A DNA stretch of 20,684 nt from Paramacrobiotus richtersi. Lineage: Eukaryota > Tardigrada > Eutardigrada > Parachela > Macrobiotidae. The stretch covers positions 1 to 20,684 of the forward strand of contig JAQGAU010001199.1 of assembly GCA_034698045.1 (NCBI GenBank), written 5' to 3'. A program made the translations under genes and the position numbers. The notes under the pieces are model-generated. The model ran no database searches, was not told the origin of the DNA, and was given only the letters and a program-made list of their open reading frames with translations. The number at the start of each line of letters is the position of its first letter. Position 1 is the first letter of the stretch. Below, in pieces: positions 1-8,819 of the stretch.

Positions 1-600
1 GTTTTTACGCACCAGTAGGGTTATTGCGCAATCAAGGACGCAAAAAAATTATTTCAAACACTCCGACAAAAATCCTGTTCCCTTAACCAAATGCTCCCTT
101 TAAAAAGTTATCGTTAATTTGAGTTAATTAATTTAAATTAATTAAGTAATTAATTTGAATTATCTTTAATTAGAACTGCCAAAATTTACTGCGAATGAGC
201 ACAATCATCGTACTTGCCGTACGAAGTAAACTTTTGTGGTTGCACTACCAGCATCTCAAAAACGTTTTCCAGATAGATTTCACCTCATAGCACATAAGTT
301 CACCACCATACAGCGTTTACAGTAGTAATCATTTTTTTGAATTTTCTGCAGTTGGTGGTAATATTTGCTATACTGTTCTTTTACTGATGTCCCCATAAAT
401 AATTGTGCTTACAAGCTGCATTACTTTGTCGTGACCTGTAAGACAGGAGGCTGGAATGGTACTGTCCATTTAATTGTCGTTGACACTTGTTAATTAATCA
501 TAAATATGTCGATGTTTGATGCATACAGAAACATTTTATGCCATACACATTTTGTTCAGTTTCAAGTTGTATGCACCAAAATGTGCCACACTGTGCACGA
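1..600. other. Non-coding, AT-rich stretch
   Basis: I see no credible coding exon here. Positions about 108-172 are built almost wholly of TTAATT/AATTAA words, a low-complexity AT block. A small hairpin, CCTGT-aag-ACAGG, lies at 436-448. Short open frames exist but have no family resemblance and no paired splice sites. Confidence 0.6.
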
Positions 601-627
601 CTATCAAGTGCAGACGTTATCCCAACT

Positions 628-745
628 TTGCCAGGTTTTAGCCTGGCAATGCCAGTTTTTAGCACTGGCGTTGCCAAAAAGGCTTCGCCATTGCCAGATG
701 CCATAGCCAGTGGCAATTGCCATAGCCAGGTTTTAGACCCTGCCG
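628..745. repeat. Array of short GCCA-bounded hairpins
   Basis: About seven degenerate units, each beginning GCCA, follow one another and most are self-complementary. The clearest is TTGCCAGG (628-635), a six-base loop TTTTAG, then CCTGGCAA (642-649), a perfect 8-bp stem. A second stem pairs GCCAGT (651-656) with ACTGGC (664-669). TGGCAATTGCCA (711-722) is a perfect 12-bp palindrome. The loop TTTTAG recurs in the first two units and near the end of the block. This is seen directly. A hairpin-type satellite or mobile hairpin element is inferred. The half-sites resemble nuclear factor I sites (TTGGC/GCCAA), but their density and stem-loop order suggest a structural repeat rather than a regulatory element. 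Confidence 0.7.
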
Positions 746-1081
746 ACTGCAGCTAACCTTGGCACTGTTGATTTGCAGAAACTGAGCAAGCTCACTCTGA
801 ATAGTCTAGCTGCGTTGTACAAAGCGCGATGCAACAACAACTTATTCCTCTGGTACATTTGCCCAGCAGGGCCATTCGTGGACGAATGGCTTCGTGCCCA
901 ACACCCAAACTTCCAATAAACGAAACCAAAAACACTGCAATAACAGAACAAAATCCCACAGAAAAACAGTTAATTTGTGATTTAAAGAAAAATACAGAAC
1001 CATTCATCCGTTGGGGTGTGTCAAAAAATTACGAGAAGCATAATCAACATAAAATAAATGGTAACAAATGAGAGTTTAAAA

Positions 1082-1279
1082 AACCCACTTACGCACAAAA
1101 GCATTCTTTGGCCAGATATGTTCGTTCTTAATTTTCTCAGCACATGCAGTAAAACTGCCAACACGGACAAATGTGGTTTCCCTGCGATCTCCTTTACTTG
1201 GCTGAAAAACGCTGACAAATCGTACATCCACTCCCTGTTTCTTCAGCTGGGCTCTAATAAATTTATTGTAATCTTTCAT
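1082..1279 (-). CDS. Possible LINE ORF1-like fragment or 5' exon
   Basis: An ATG at 1279 with A at -3 opens a frame of about 65 residues. It ends in IWPKNAFVRKW, preceded by FVRVGSFTACAEK. The spacing from a beta-strand-like segment to W-P-x(3)-V-R-x-W recalls the C-terminal motif of ORF1 proteins of CR1-like LINEs, typically WPxGVxVRxF. That resemblance is from memory and weak. Just before the frame closes there is a good splice donor, GTGC|GTAAGT (intron would start near 1087), so it could instead be the first coding exon of a host gene. A pyrimidine-rich acceptor, TTATTGCAG, lies further along the minus strand near 936, but the frame after it is not convincing. Nothing beyond these fragments supports a whole element. 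Confidence 0.3.
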
Positions 1280-1678
1280 TCTGATGCATAACTATTCCTT
1301 TTTCGTGGTAATACACCGTGGAACTCGCTGAATAACGTGTATTTCGATTTTAACTGTACGGATTCAACCTGGAATAGTATTTCACGATTCTGGTCCGACC
1401 GCGTTATTGTTAACGCGAACCAAAAGAAAGAAACTATATTCATACAAGCCCATGTCTTACGGTAAAAACAGAAGATAACACTGTCACAATGCAGTACAAT
1501 TACAACGATGTTTTAAAGTTAGCATAAAAAAGGATAACTGAATGACTGAGAAATGCAGGTCACCTAGGCTAGCAGAAGAAACAATAATTAACAATACCTT
1601 CCTTTTTTTATTCTGATCAAACGTTGCTGACAGTTGTTCCCATTTTTTGCATTTCGTTTCGTACCGGCGCACGTTAGA

Positions 1679-1785
1679 CCTTTCCATACGTTATATGCTG
1701 TTTCCTTACGTTATTTACGTTCCTTACGTTCCATACGTTCCATACGTTATTTCCTTCCATGCGTTATATGCTTCCATTTATTCCG
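1679..1785. repeat. Degenerate CCATACGTT minisatellite
   Basis: The words TTCCATACGTT, TTCCTTACGTT, TTACGTTCC and TTCCATGCGTT recur about eight times in 107 bases, giving an imperfect repeat of about 9-10 bases. The two ends carry the same longer word: ACGTTATATGCTG near 1687 and GCGTTATATGCTT near 1760. This suggests unit-level duplication by replication slippage. Open frames across it are a by-product of the repeat. Confidence 0.7.
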
Positions 1786-1816
1786 TGCAAACGTTCTTTT
1801 TAAAAAGATCAGATCT

Positions 1817-2003
1817 ACGCGCGAGATAATTTCACACGCGTAGCTAATCAGCAGCTTCGCTCGAGATATCTCGCGCGTTGTGAAAACGTAAAATTTTTGC
1901 GACTAAAAATTCGTTCACTAAACTTTTTGACGACCAAATTTCACTTCGTTAAAACTTTTAGTTTTCGCAAAATTTAACCATGGTAAACGACTAATTTAGT
2001 GAA
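1817..2003. repeat. Two consecutive inverted repeats
   Basis: ACGCGCGAGAT at 1817-1827 is the exact reverse complement of ATCTCGCGCGT at 1868-1878. TTTCACA (about 1830-1836) and TGTGAAA (about 1880-1886) also pair, in an interleaved rather than nested order. Directly after this, TTCACTAAA (1914-1922) pairs with TTTAGTGAA (1995-2003), and a near-palindrome around ACCATGGT lies at about 1978-1985. The stretch may be a fragment of a small non-autonomous DNA transposon, but I found no matching outer ends or target-site duplication, so that is a guess. Confidence 0.5.
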
Positions 2004-2292
2004 CTAATTTAGTTTTGCCATCTCTAGAGACGTTTGCAGTTTCTGTCTGTAGTGACAATAATGCATACTGCTTATTGTACACTTATACAATTTTGTAAAT
2101 GGTGAAAAACTAATTAAAACGAACTAAAAACTGAACTAAGAAATGTAATCTTTTACTCTTTTAAGTGAAAATCTTCGAAACCAAGGTAAATCCTTTGAAT
2201 TATGATTTAAGAAATGTTTAGGTCAATTGCAAGAGCCAAAGCCTTTAAATCGAAACTTCTGTACCTTAATTTATGTATTGTTGATGTAATGC

Positions 2293-2329
2293 TTGTTGGC
2301 AATTTTTTGTTGTTGTTGGTAATTTTTTG
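2293..2329. repeat. Two copies of a 17-bp word
   Basis: TTGTTGGCAATTTTTTG (2293-2309) and TTGTTGGTAATTTTTTG (2313-2329) differ at one base and are three bases apart. A third partial word, TTGTTGG, follows at about 2331. It is probably a slippage product in the 5' flank of the first gene. Confidence 0.7.
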
Positions 2330-2780
2330 CTTGTTGGCCGTTTCATAAACCCGGCAACGTGCGTCAGTACACATACGTATCTATGTGGCGCGTGTGGTGA
2401 AAAATAAGAGAACCGCCGATCTATCGGAAGTGTATCAACGGACTTCATTAAATTCAGTGTCCTATTAACATTGTCATCATCGTTTTTTTTTGCTGAAAGC
2501 GAAGAAGAACATCAGATCCGATGTGATGACCATATGATTATCAATAATTTGTGAGAACCATCGTTTTCCGTCTTTATGTGATATTCCGGCCGTGAACGTG
2601 TAACGAACTACGTTTCTGGATGTCCAAACTTTTTTTATAGTTTGTAATTGTCCGATATAGGCTGTTTGTTAATTGCAGCGGGTAACACAAAATTTCGAGA
2701 TTCTGCATTTGTTCTCACAAATTTGCTTTTATTCCGCGTACGTACCTGTTTTTATCGCAGCTCTTTTTAGCACTGTGATA

Positions 2781-3131
2781 ATGCATTCATTAACTGCGGA
2801 TATCGCTGCCGTTTTCTCATCGTTGCTGGCGACCTGCGTAGCGTACAATACCGGTTACGGAGGGTATGGCGGATCATATCCAGCATTCCCAGCATTACCC
2901 TGGATAACGATCCCACAACGCTGGATCGGCAATCCTCTCTGTAAGCAGCCAAATCATTACAAATTTACAACTGTTAAAGCTTACGGTCAAATTTATCAGA
3001 CTAATGGACTGTGCATATATGCAGCTTGTAGTACTATTTCGTCAATTTTTTCGCTTGGTCAAGCTTATTGTACATTAAATAATCGCGGTAAAGTTTGTAA
3101 AAATTTCATTAACGTTCGGGTCCGTCCGTAA
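2781..3131 (+). CDS. Small putative secreted cysteine-containing protein
   Basis: An ATG with A at -3 starts a 116-residue frame ending in TAA. Residues 1-21 are hydrophobic (IAAVFSSLLATCVA) and could be a signal peptide cut before YNTGYGG; the usual basic N-region is missing. A short Gly/Tyr/Ser/Pro-rich stretch follows (about 22-40), then a domain with five cysteines at 54, 78, 83, 97 and 106 and a basic C-terminus. I do not recognise the family. The frame stays open about 110 bases upstream of this ATG without another ATG, so an upstream exon could replace the start. That would matter because five cysteines in a secreted protein leaves one unpaired. The first AATAAA downstream is at 3665-3670. 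A second small cysteine-rich gene lies next on the same strand. Confidence 0.55.
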   Translation: MHSLTADIAAVFSSLLATCVAYNTGYGGYGGSYPAFPALPWITIPQRWIGNPLCKQPNHYKFTTVKAYGQIYQTNGLCIYAACSTISSIFSLGQAYCTLNNRGKVCKNFINVRVRP

Positions 3132-3526
3132 TTAGCATACCTGCCTGCTGTTCTGTATACAGTTTTGTAATTTCGTGTTTTGCACATGAACGGTCACATG
3201 GAATGTTATAAATGATTATACATATGGCTAGTGAACAACGTAGAACAATGGCTTCACGATTTCCGTGATCTTAATGTTTATCATGCACATGTGCTTATTT
3301 GTACGAGTTTCGACGATCGAAGTATCAATGTACAACTGGCGAAAAGCCGTTAACTTGTAATAATCTTTGTTTTTAACATGTAGGAATGCCAATAGATTTA
3401 TTTCTGTTTTATGGTCTTTATTTTCCGATAATGGGCAAGATCGTCCCTTAACCACATTAAAAGCTCAGATATATGAAACATTTGTTCCAGTTAGAACGTG
3501 AGCGGACGGTAGCTAAAACCAGCTGA
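3132..3526. other. Putative 3' untranslated and intergenic DNA
   Basis: No coding exon is evident between the first small gene and the candidate first exon of the second. An AATAAA at 3665-3670 may serve the upstream gene, which would give it a 3' UTR of about 530 bases. A short tandem GTTCGTACATT word occurs twice near 3622-3645. Confidence 0.45.
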
Positions 3527-3908
3527 ATGTTAACATCTATACTTCTAAACATCTATACATTATACTTTATGTTTATCGGTCCACTGCATCATGTTGCAGC
3601 TCGATCTACGTTACAGCTAGAGTTCGTACATTCGTTCGTACATTTTATATTCATGGTTTGCCCGAATAAACAACTCTCGTTTGAATTTTGCTTAAAAGAA
3701 AAGAAAGTGAACTTGACTCCTCGTTAATAGTACCACAATATATCCCCTCAAAAACTATACATTGAGACTGTACACAGGTACTTGTAAAGAATCTTCAATC
3801 AAAAAATTGCAGGAAATCGCTCCATATAGTTTTAAATCTTTTTTACGTTTGGCAGCGCCAATTAAAAGCAAACCTAATGAAATAACTCTTCGGCGTTTTA
3901 TCACCCAG

Positions 3909-4336
3909 ATTTACCGAATCCTCCGATTTATGCGTCAATCCAAAGCTCCGATGTGGTGGGCGCCTACCAGAACTACAAGTGGGACTACTTTTACGATCAC
4001 GGCACCACGACCGCTGCTCCTAGTCCCGCCCCTGCTCCCGGCGGTGCTCCTGCAGCCGCCACCGATGCCCCTCCAGCGGAGAAGAAACTGGACCCGTTGG
4101 CAGAGGGGAAACGCTGTCAAGCCGCTACCGCGTCCAATGTCGCCGGCGCCAAGGGCGGGAAATGCATTCGGGAAGATGTGGTTAATACATGTGCCAGTGG
4201 GGCGTCTAGCAAAGGAGCCCCGTGTGCTTTCTTTGAGGTGTGCTGTGTGGATCAAGCGGATACTGCTAAAATCATTGAGAAATTTGCTAATGCGTCTCTT
4301 AGTAATACTGCTATAAGCGGACAAAAAAGTAGCTAG
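3909..4336 (+). CDS. Secreted-type protein, Pro/Ala linker and six-Cys module
   Basis: The frame is entered by a pyrimidine-rich acceptor, TTTTATCACCCAG, ending at 3908. It reads about 20 residues (from LPNPPIYASIQ), an aromatic patch YKWDYFYDHG, a Thr/Ala/Pro linker (TTTAAPSPAPAPGGAPAAA) and a module with six cysteines. The Cys spacing is about C-x14-C-x9-C-x10-C-x6-CC. The closing vicinal CC is reminiscent of clip-type domains, but the fit is loose and I do not assign it. The 5' exon is unresolved. One candidate is an ATG at 3527 giving the hydrophobic MLTSILLNIYTLYFMFI, with a phase-compatible but weak donor (GTCCAC at 3579). Another is an ATG at 3473 with a strong donor, GTGAGC, at 3498. 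The stop at 4334-4336 is followed 21 bases later by AATAAA. Two long open frames overlap on other frames, but these are shadows of the GC-rich linker. Confidence 0.65.
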
Positions 4337-4356
4337 TAGCAGTGCCGGAAAGAATC

Positions 4357-4362
4357 AATAAA
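4357..4362 (+). terminator. Canonical polyadenylation signal AATAAA
   Basis: AATAAA lies 21 bases after the stop codon of the six-Cys gene, in the usual position for 3'-end formation with a short 3' UTR. It supports that stop codon as the true end of the gene. Confidence 0.6.
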
Positions 4363-5245
4363 GGTCTGCTTCGCATGAACAGATACGAAATAACGGTCGA
4401 TTTGTTGTTGCGCAAACGGCCGGTCTGTCCAGCATGGAATGTGGGCCCTTGGTGGAAATTACAACGAACATCTCCGAATACTAGGAACGGCCATTTAAAC
4501 GGTGTTTTTTGTACAGTATTTATACGATCGGTGAAATTAAATGCAGTCACCGGACGCCATGTATTTGATAGAGCACTTCGATTATTCCAAGATACAAATA
4601 CCAGCTGCTGTAGATAATGACCGGCTTTATAGTACTGCGTTCGTTTATTGTTAGCCTTGATCGTTACATTAGTATAAAACATGTGTCCGTGGCAATATGC
4701 AACGTACATAGGTGGTACCAGCCATTTGCCCAACAAATCAGTGTTTAATTGCTTAAGATCCCGAATTCATATTACTGAACAGCAAGTATGCCTCGCAACC
4801 TTTTAATCGTTGTACAATCGTTTTACACTATCGAAGCTATCGGTATCGTATTGTTTCGTGTTGTATCGTTGTAACTTGTACTCAGCTCATGCGCACCCAC
4901 AAAGCAGAAACAGAACGAGTCAATCGAAGGATTGATATTGCTTCCGCTGCCTGTAAACGATAACGATACACGATAAACTGAATCCGGGGTTGAGGGATAA
5001 TTACGTGCAGGGGTTGGACGACGGGTCTGCAGCTGCACTAGAACTGACCTTGGATGAGAAACTCTAACTCCGTGGCTGCTACAGGCTCTGGACATCGTTC
5101 CGTAGATTCGTAGAACTACAACCTCTATCTGTCATTTGCGAAACAACGTGAGGAAAATGCTGAGAATTTGTAGTACATAAAGCTGTTACTTATCAAATCG
5201 GCTGTAATTACCCACGCACAGTACATATTCATTCAGTCTTCGGTT
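4363..5245. other. Intergenic DNA between convergent genes
   Basis: This separates the plus-strand six-Cys gene from the 3' end of the minus-strand kinase gene. Open frames on both strands lack family resemblance and usable splice pairs. A loose inverted similarity involves GTATCGT words near 4849-4871 and their complements near 4958-4977. Confidence 0.5.
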
Positions 5246-6475
5246 CTAAATTGATCGACGATTACGCGCACAGTAACCTCGTACTAATCCCCGTCTTATC
5301 AAGCTCTTCCTACACTTGCCCTCCGCAATCACCAATTCTTTAGCAAAGTCATTTGCAGAAATCCTGTTTGCACTGGTCACGCACAAACACTGCCGAATAC
5401 AAGTCGCCAGATAGCTTGGTACGAAATACGTAACAAACGGCACATAGCCATCCATAACCAATATCGCGAAGAGGTTGTCCGAAATGTTCTCCCCGGCTTT
5501 TTCCCATCTCCCGACCTCGCTTCAGCCATTTTTCCTCATTTCCCACAACAAAATCTGCTAACCGTAGCACAATGCATCCCAGACTCCAAATGTCGGTTTT
5601 TCTTCCAGGAGTTTCTGTCGGAAGACATGCGAACTTTTTCAGCATCTCCGGCGACATGTAACGTACAGTGCCACGAAGATGTGAAATGTCGTACGAGCAA
5701 GTCGCACTTCTGTGCATCAAGATGAGATCATCCAAATCGCCAATCAGTAGCTGTTCAGGCCCTGATTGTCCCGCTGTTTAACCAGTATATCACTCATTTT
5801 CAGGTCTCCATGTATGATGTTGCCCTCGTGTAGGTACTTTAGGCCTTGTGAGATTTGAGCTGCGTAGCGGATGACTGTTATTTGGTCTAGTACCAATTCG
5901 ATCCCGCCTTCGCAGGAACGAATCCAGGTCGCCGTCTACGCGAAACAAAACATACTCGTACAAGTTGACATACAATCTCTATCGGTTCGCTCAAAACACT
6001 AACTGCACGTTACTTGCTGCACTAAGTTACTAACTAAATTTACCAGGGCAGTAATCCATCATCAGCTCAACCGAAGCACCCCCTCGGGCTCCAGTAATGG
6101 TAACTTTATGGTAGCGGACGATGTTCTCGTGTGCCAGCGTAAGAAGAACATTTAATCGTCTACGCAAGCTAGTCCAGTTCTGGGCATTCGCAAAAAGCTC
6201 AGATTCGCGAAACAAGTGGACGACCTTAACTGCTGCGGTTTCGGCTCCACAATAATTACCGCGATCCGTAATCTTGGCTTGGTAAACAACGCCAAATGTT
6301 CCTATCCCAATGTAATCCTGGTTTAGAAAATGATACTGACAACTGCCACCAAGCACTTCACTTCTAGGACAAATCTTTATTTCTGCAAATTAATTTGATA
6401 AGATTAGCTGTTTAAGCAGCACACAGCGAAAATCGATGTAACACCCTCGAAGGTAGTACAGTAGGAGTAAACCAT
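5246..6475 (-). pseudogene. Kinase-like gene, altered core, three frame breaks
   Basis: Three exons fit: 6475-6445 (MVYSYCTTFE), 6382-6044 and 5935-5246, with introns of 62 and 108 nt. Exon 2 has a good glycine loop (IGIGTFGVVY), the ATP lysine (AAVKVV) and HENIVRYH. The splice from exon 2 to 3 yields MMDYCPDGDLDSFL, a normal hinge. The C-lobe has HGDLK (HRD arginine lost), IGDLDD (DFG reads DLD), SPE, DIWSLGC and a final RISANDFAKE helix. The alpha-C glutamate position is arginine. The kinase-like frame shifts three times: near 5913, near 5775 (in GCGGGAC, where one extra G would restore it) and near 5467. The shifts are +1, -1 and +1, so the catalytic loop and the last 70 residues lie in a different frame from the rest. 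Either the gene is decaying or the assembly carries single-base indels. Ser/Thr kinase-type folds are clear; the subfamily is not. Confidence 0.8.
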
Positions 6476-7084
6476 AAGTAACACTTGTCACTTATAAGCG
6501 CACTAGGTATACGAGGTTTCTTGTAATGTAGCACGAGCAACGTCGCTATTCCGCATCATAGGCTAGAAAATATCCAGCTATACTGTAACCTCAGTACTTC
6601 TACTCTAGCAAACCCATTCTGCTTATCTGCCTATGTTTTTAATGGAAAATGCAGCCAAGTTCATTTATCTAACGATCCGGTGCCAAGCAGGCAGTAGTTG
6701 AATCCGGTTCGTGAAGCGATAGCGATAACGGACAGCGACGCCGGTGTGTACTGCGGTCTCCAGCCTGCAACTAACTGAACCACGGCATTAACATAGCACT
6801 GCTTATCTCTGGGAAGTATACACTACTTTTACTTACACAAGGGTCGTCTAATAAAAGCCGTCCACGTTACTTCTTATTAGCTCCGTTTGAACAATATTAC
6901 TCGAAGGACATATTTAGCGGTCTTCATACAAATAACAAAGGCGAATCGATTACTGCAGCAGCATACCAGAGTCGGCAGTATTTACAGTTGTGAACTGCCG
7001 TACCAAAAAAGTAAAGTAATGACAAATGGACTGGCAGCAGGTTGATGGCTTGCTGTCATGATTAACGGGCCAGATAGTGGCACA
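6476..7084. other. Upstream flank of the kinase-like gene
   Basis: No exon can be supported here. A TATAAG word on the minus strand near 6495 lies about 20 bases before the candidate ATG at 6475, too close for a standard TATA box unless the leader is extremely short. Confidence 0.4.
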
Positions 7085-7215
7085 TACTGGCACAGGACTG
7101 TGCGAGTGTCCTTCTCAATGTTCTAACAGACCAAAAAGCCTCGTGTGTGAATCGGCATCGAACGACTGGACGATCTAGAACGAATCATTTTAGAGGTTTA
7201 GAGTCCACAGGACGC
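7085..7215. repeat. Diverged tandem copy of an orphan-gene exon border
   Basis: This block aligns with 7849-7985. Shared words include TACTGGC, ACTGTGCGA, TGTTCTAACAGA, GTGTGAATC, ACTGGAC and GTCCACAGGAC, in the same order and spacing. It spans the minus-strand acceptor CTGTTAG, part of the preceding intron and about 42 bases of exon. In the minus-strand frame the copy begins NIEKDTRTVLCQYV, against NTGQNIRTVLSQYL in the intact gene. It then leaves homology and soon meets a stop. It is best read as an old partial duplication, with no evidence that it is used as an exon. Confidence 0.7.
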
Positions 7216-7586
7216 ACCCGACCCATTTCTCAACTCTACCTACTTGCTTACTACTTCGACTCGATTCGACAAGACTGATTCTCATATTGTTTATGGTGGT
7301 ATTCAGGTAATTTTAATAAGTACTTATCTGTCGAGTACATGGACATTGTTATCAGGAAATATAAGGCACGTACACGCGCAGTCTGTTTGGCCTAGTAGTC
7401 TAATACGATTGTTAGCTAAATGCATGACCCAGTTTGGCTGTTTGGGAGGGAAAGTACGAGCGGTAACTCGTTCGTTTCTATCAAGTTCCGTCTTCCGGTG
7501 TATCTAATCAACACAAGAACAGCACAACAACAGTCAGATAGTTAAGGTGAGTCTGTTGGACAACAGTACATAGCGAACACAACAAT

Positions 7587-8443
7587 TCATGGCTGTTCTG
7601 TATCGGGATAGGTTAGCTTATCCCAGTCTCTGTTCCGCAGCTCGCTCCATTCAATCCTCCTTCCCACCGACGGGGAATCCGGTGCATTAGAACCATGGAA
7701 AAACTTGTCCACCGGGATGACTTGATCTATGCCGGGCACGGTGTCGTCTTTCTCGTTGCTGTCCAGACCTTGAACATATGTCAGGATAGCCATAGGCAAT
7801 CTTGGTAAGCCTGGCCGACGCTCTGGAGAGTCTTGGTCACCGGTGAGATACTGGCTCAGAACTGTGCGAATGTTTTGCCCAGTGTTCTAACAGATAAAGA
7901 AAGTCCCGTGTGAATCAGAATCTCAAAAACTGGACTATCTCAAAAACGAATGATTTCGCAGAATCGAATGTCCACAGGACACCCAGTTTCGCTAGACGTT
8001 TTAATTAAGGCCAGAGAATCAGACGTAAACATTAGGCAGTTGTGCACGTTAAGGCTACGGTAAATTAGCAAACTCAAGGTTACGATGTGAGTAGCTGTAA
8101 CAGTCAGCTCTGAATTTTAAGCGCTTTTGACTGTCAGATTATGTCCACTTTACCCTTATTGGGTTAAGTGGATCCGATAATGCGGAACCAGAGTTTGCGC
8201 GAGCTTAAAGACTTACTCGAACTTCCGAACCCGTCAAAAAAACACCTCCTTTCATCACTTAACTAATCGCTTACCTGTGGGTTTTCGCCAAGGGAAACTA
8301 CAATTCCATAGTAGACGTACAGCCAGTCGGCTCGATCATGCAGCATTACAAATTCATCAGAGTCACTTCTTCCTTTCTCAATCGCTAGCGAAATGAAATC
8401 CGACAAGTACTCCAAGGAGCTGGAACGATAACGAAATCGGCGA
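7587..8443 (-). CDS. Two-exon orphan protein, unknown function
   Basis: Exon 8443-8275 is bounded by TTACAG and CAG|GTAAGC and includes LEYLSDFISLAIEKG and LHDRADWLYVYYG. A 388-nt intron ends at CTGTTAG, and exon 7886-7587 begins NTGQNIRTVLSQYL and ends DWDKLTYPDTEQP followed by TGA. Both exons stay open and the join is in phase 0. The reconstructed part is about 155 residues, acidic and serine-rich towards the end, with no signal peptide or membrane segment visible. I do not recognise it. The start is not proven. An ATG at 8540 with two further nucleotides-complete codons (MLR) and a GTAACA donor at 8532 is phase-compatible and has TATAAAT 33 bases upstream at 8573-8567. A stronger donor, GTGAGT, near 8506 does not keep the frame. 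Confidence 0.55.
8144..8172. repeat. Hairpin in the orphan-gene intron
   Basis: TCCACTTTACCC (8144-8155), a five-base loop TTATT, then GGGTTAAGTGGA (8161-8172). Eleven of twelve positions pair. It lies inside the 388-nt intron. It could be a small mobile-element relic or a structured intron segment; nothing else supports either. Confidence 0.6.
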
Positions 8444-8819
8444 CTGTAATGTATGTTTTGATGATGTCTGTATGTATTTAACTGTATGTTATACTGGTAA
8501 ACTCACAATTGTCAGCGCCGGTTATTTGTTACCGTAACATAGGGTAGCTTGAGTCATTAGGTGGCAATTTATAGACACTAGACTGCACAGCATGTTACAA
8601 GTAAAGAAACTGCCGTAATACTGTAAGAAACCCAGTGTTCGATGCATACTGACCGATGTTTAGTTTCCCTAATCTACATATATACGAAGTACAAAACGCA
8701 AGTTACACTAACTGCGCAGTGAGTCCGTCACTCCTGGTGGAACATATTTACGATATTAATATAACTGTGCAGAGGTGTACATTTCTGCACAATGTAATGA
8801 ATTCTGTGTTATTCATGTT

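Noticed and set aside
3762-4316. 184-codon open frame on the plus strand overlapping the six-Cys gene
   Set aside because: It starts without an ATG and its C-terminal half is the off-frame reading of the GC-rich Pro/Ala linker. The neighbouring frame has an acceptor, cysteine pattern and poly(A) signal.
3935-4324. 129-codon antisense open frame
   Set aside because: It is the complement of the same GC-rich exon and has no splice or family support.
4311-4736. 141-codon minus-strand open frame
   Set aside because: There is no ATG at its start and no family resemblance, and it covers the 3' end and poly(A) signal of the six-Cys gene. Probably chance.
5776-5810. A very short intron explaining the second frame shift in the minus-strand kinase
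   Set aside because: A 32-nt GT-AG removal is possible but would shorten the catalytic-to-DFG segment below any normal kinase. A one-base indel keeps the normal length.
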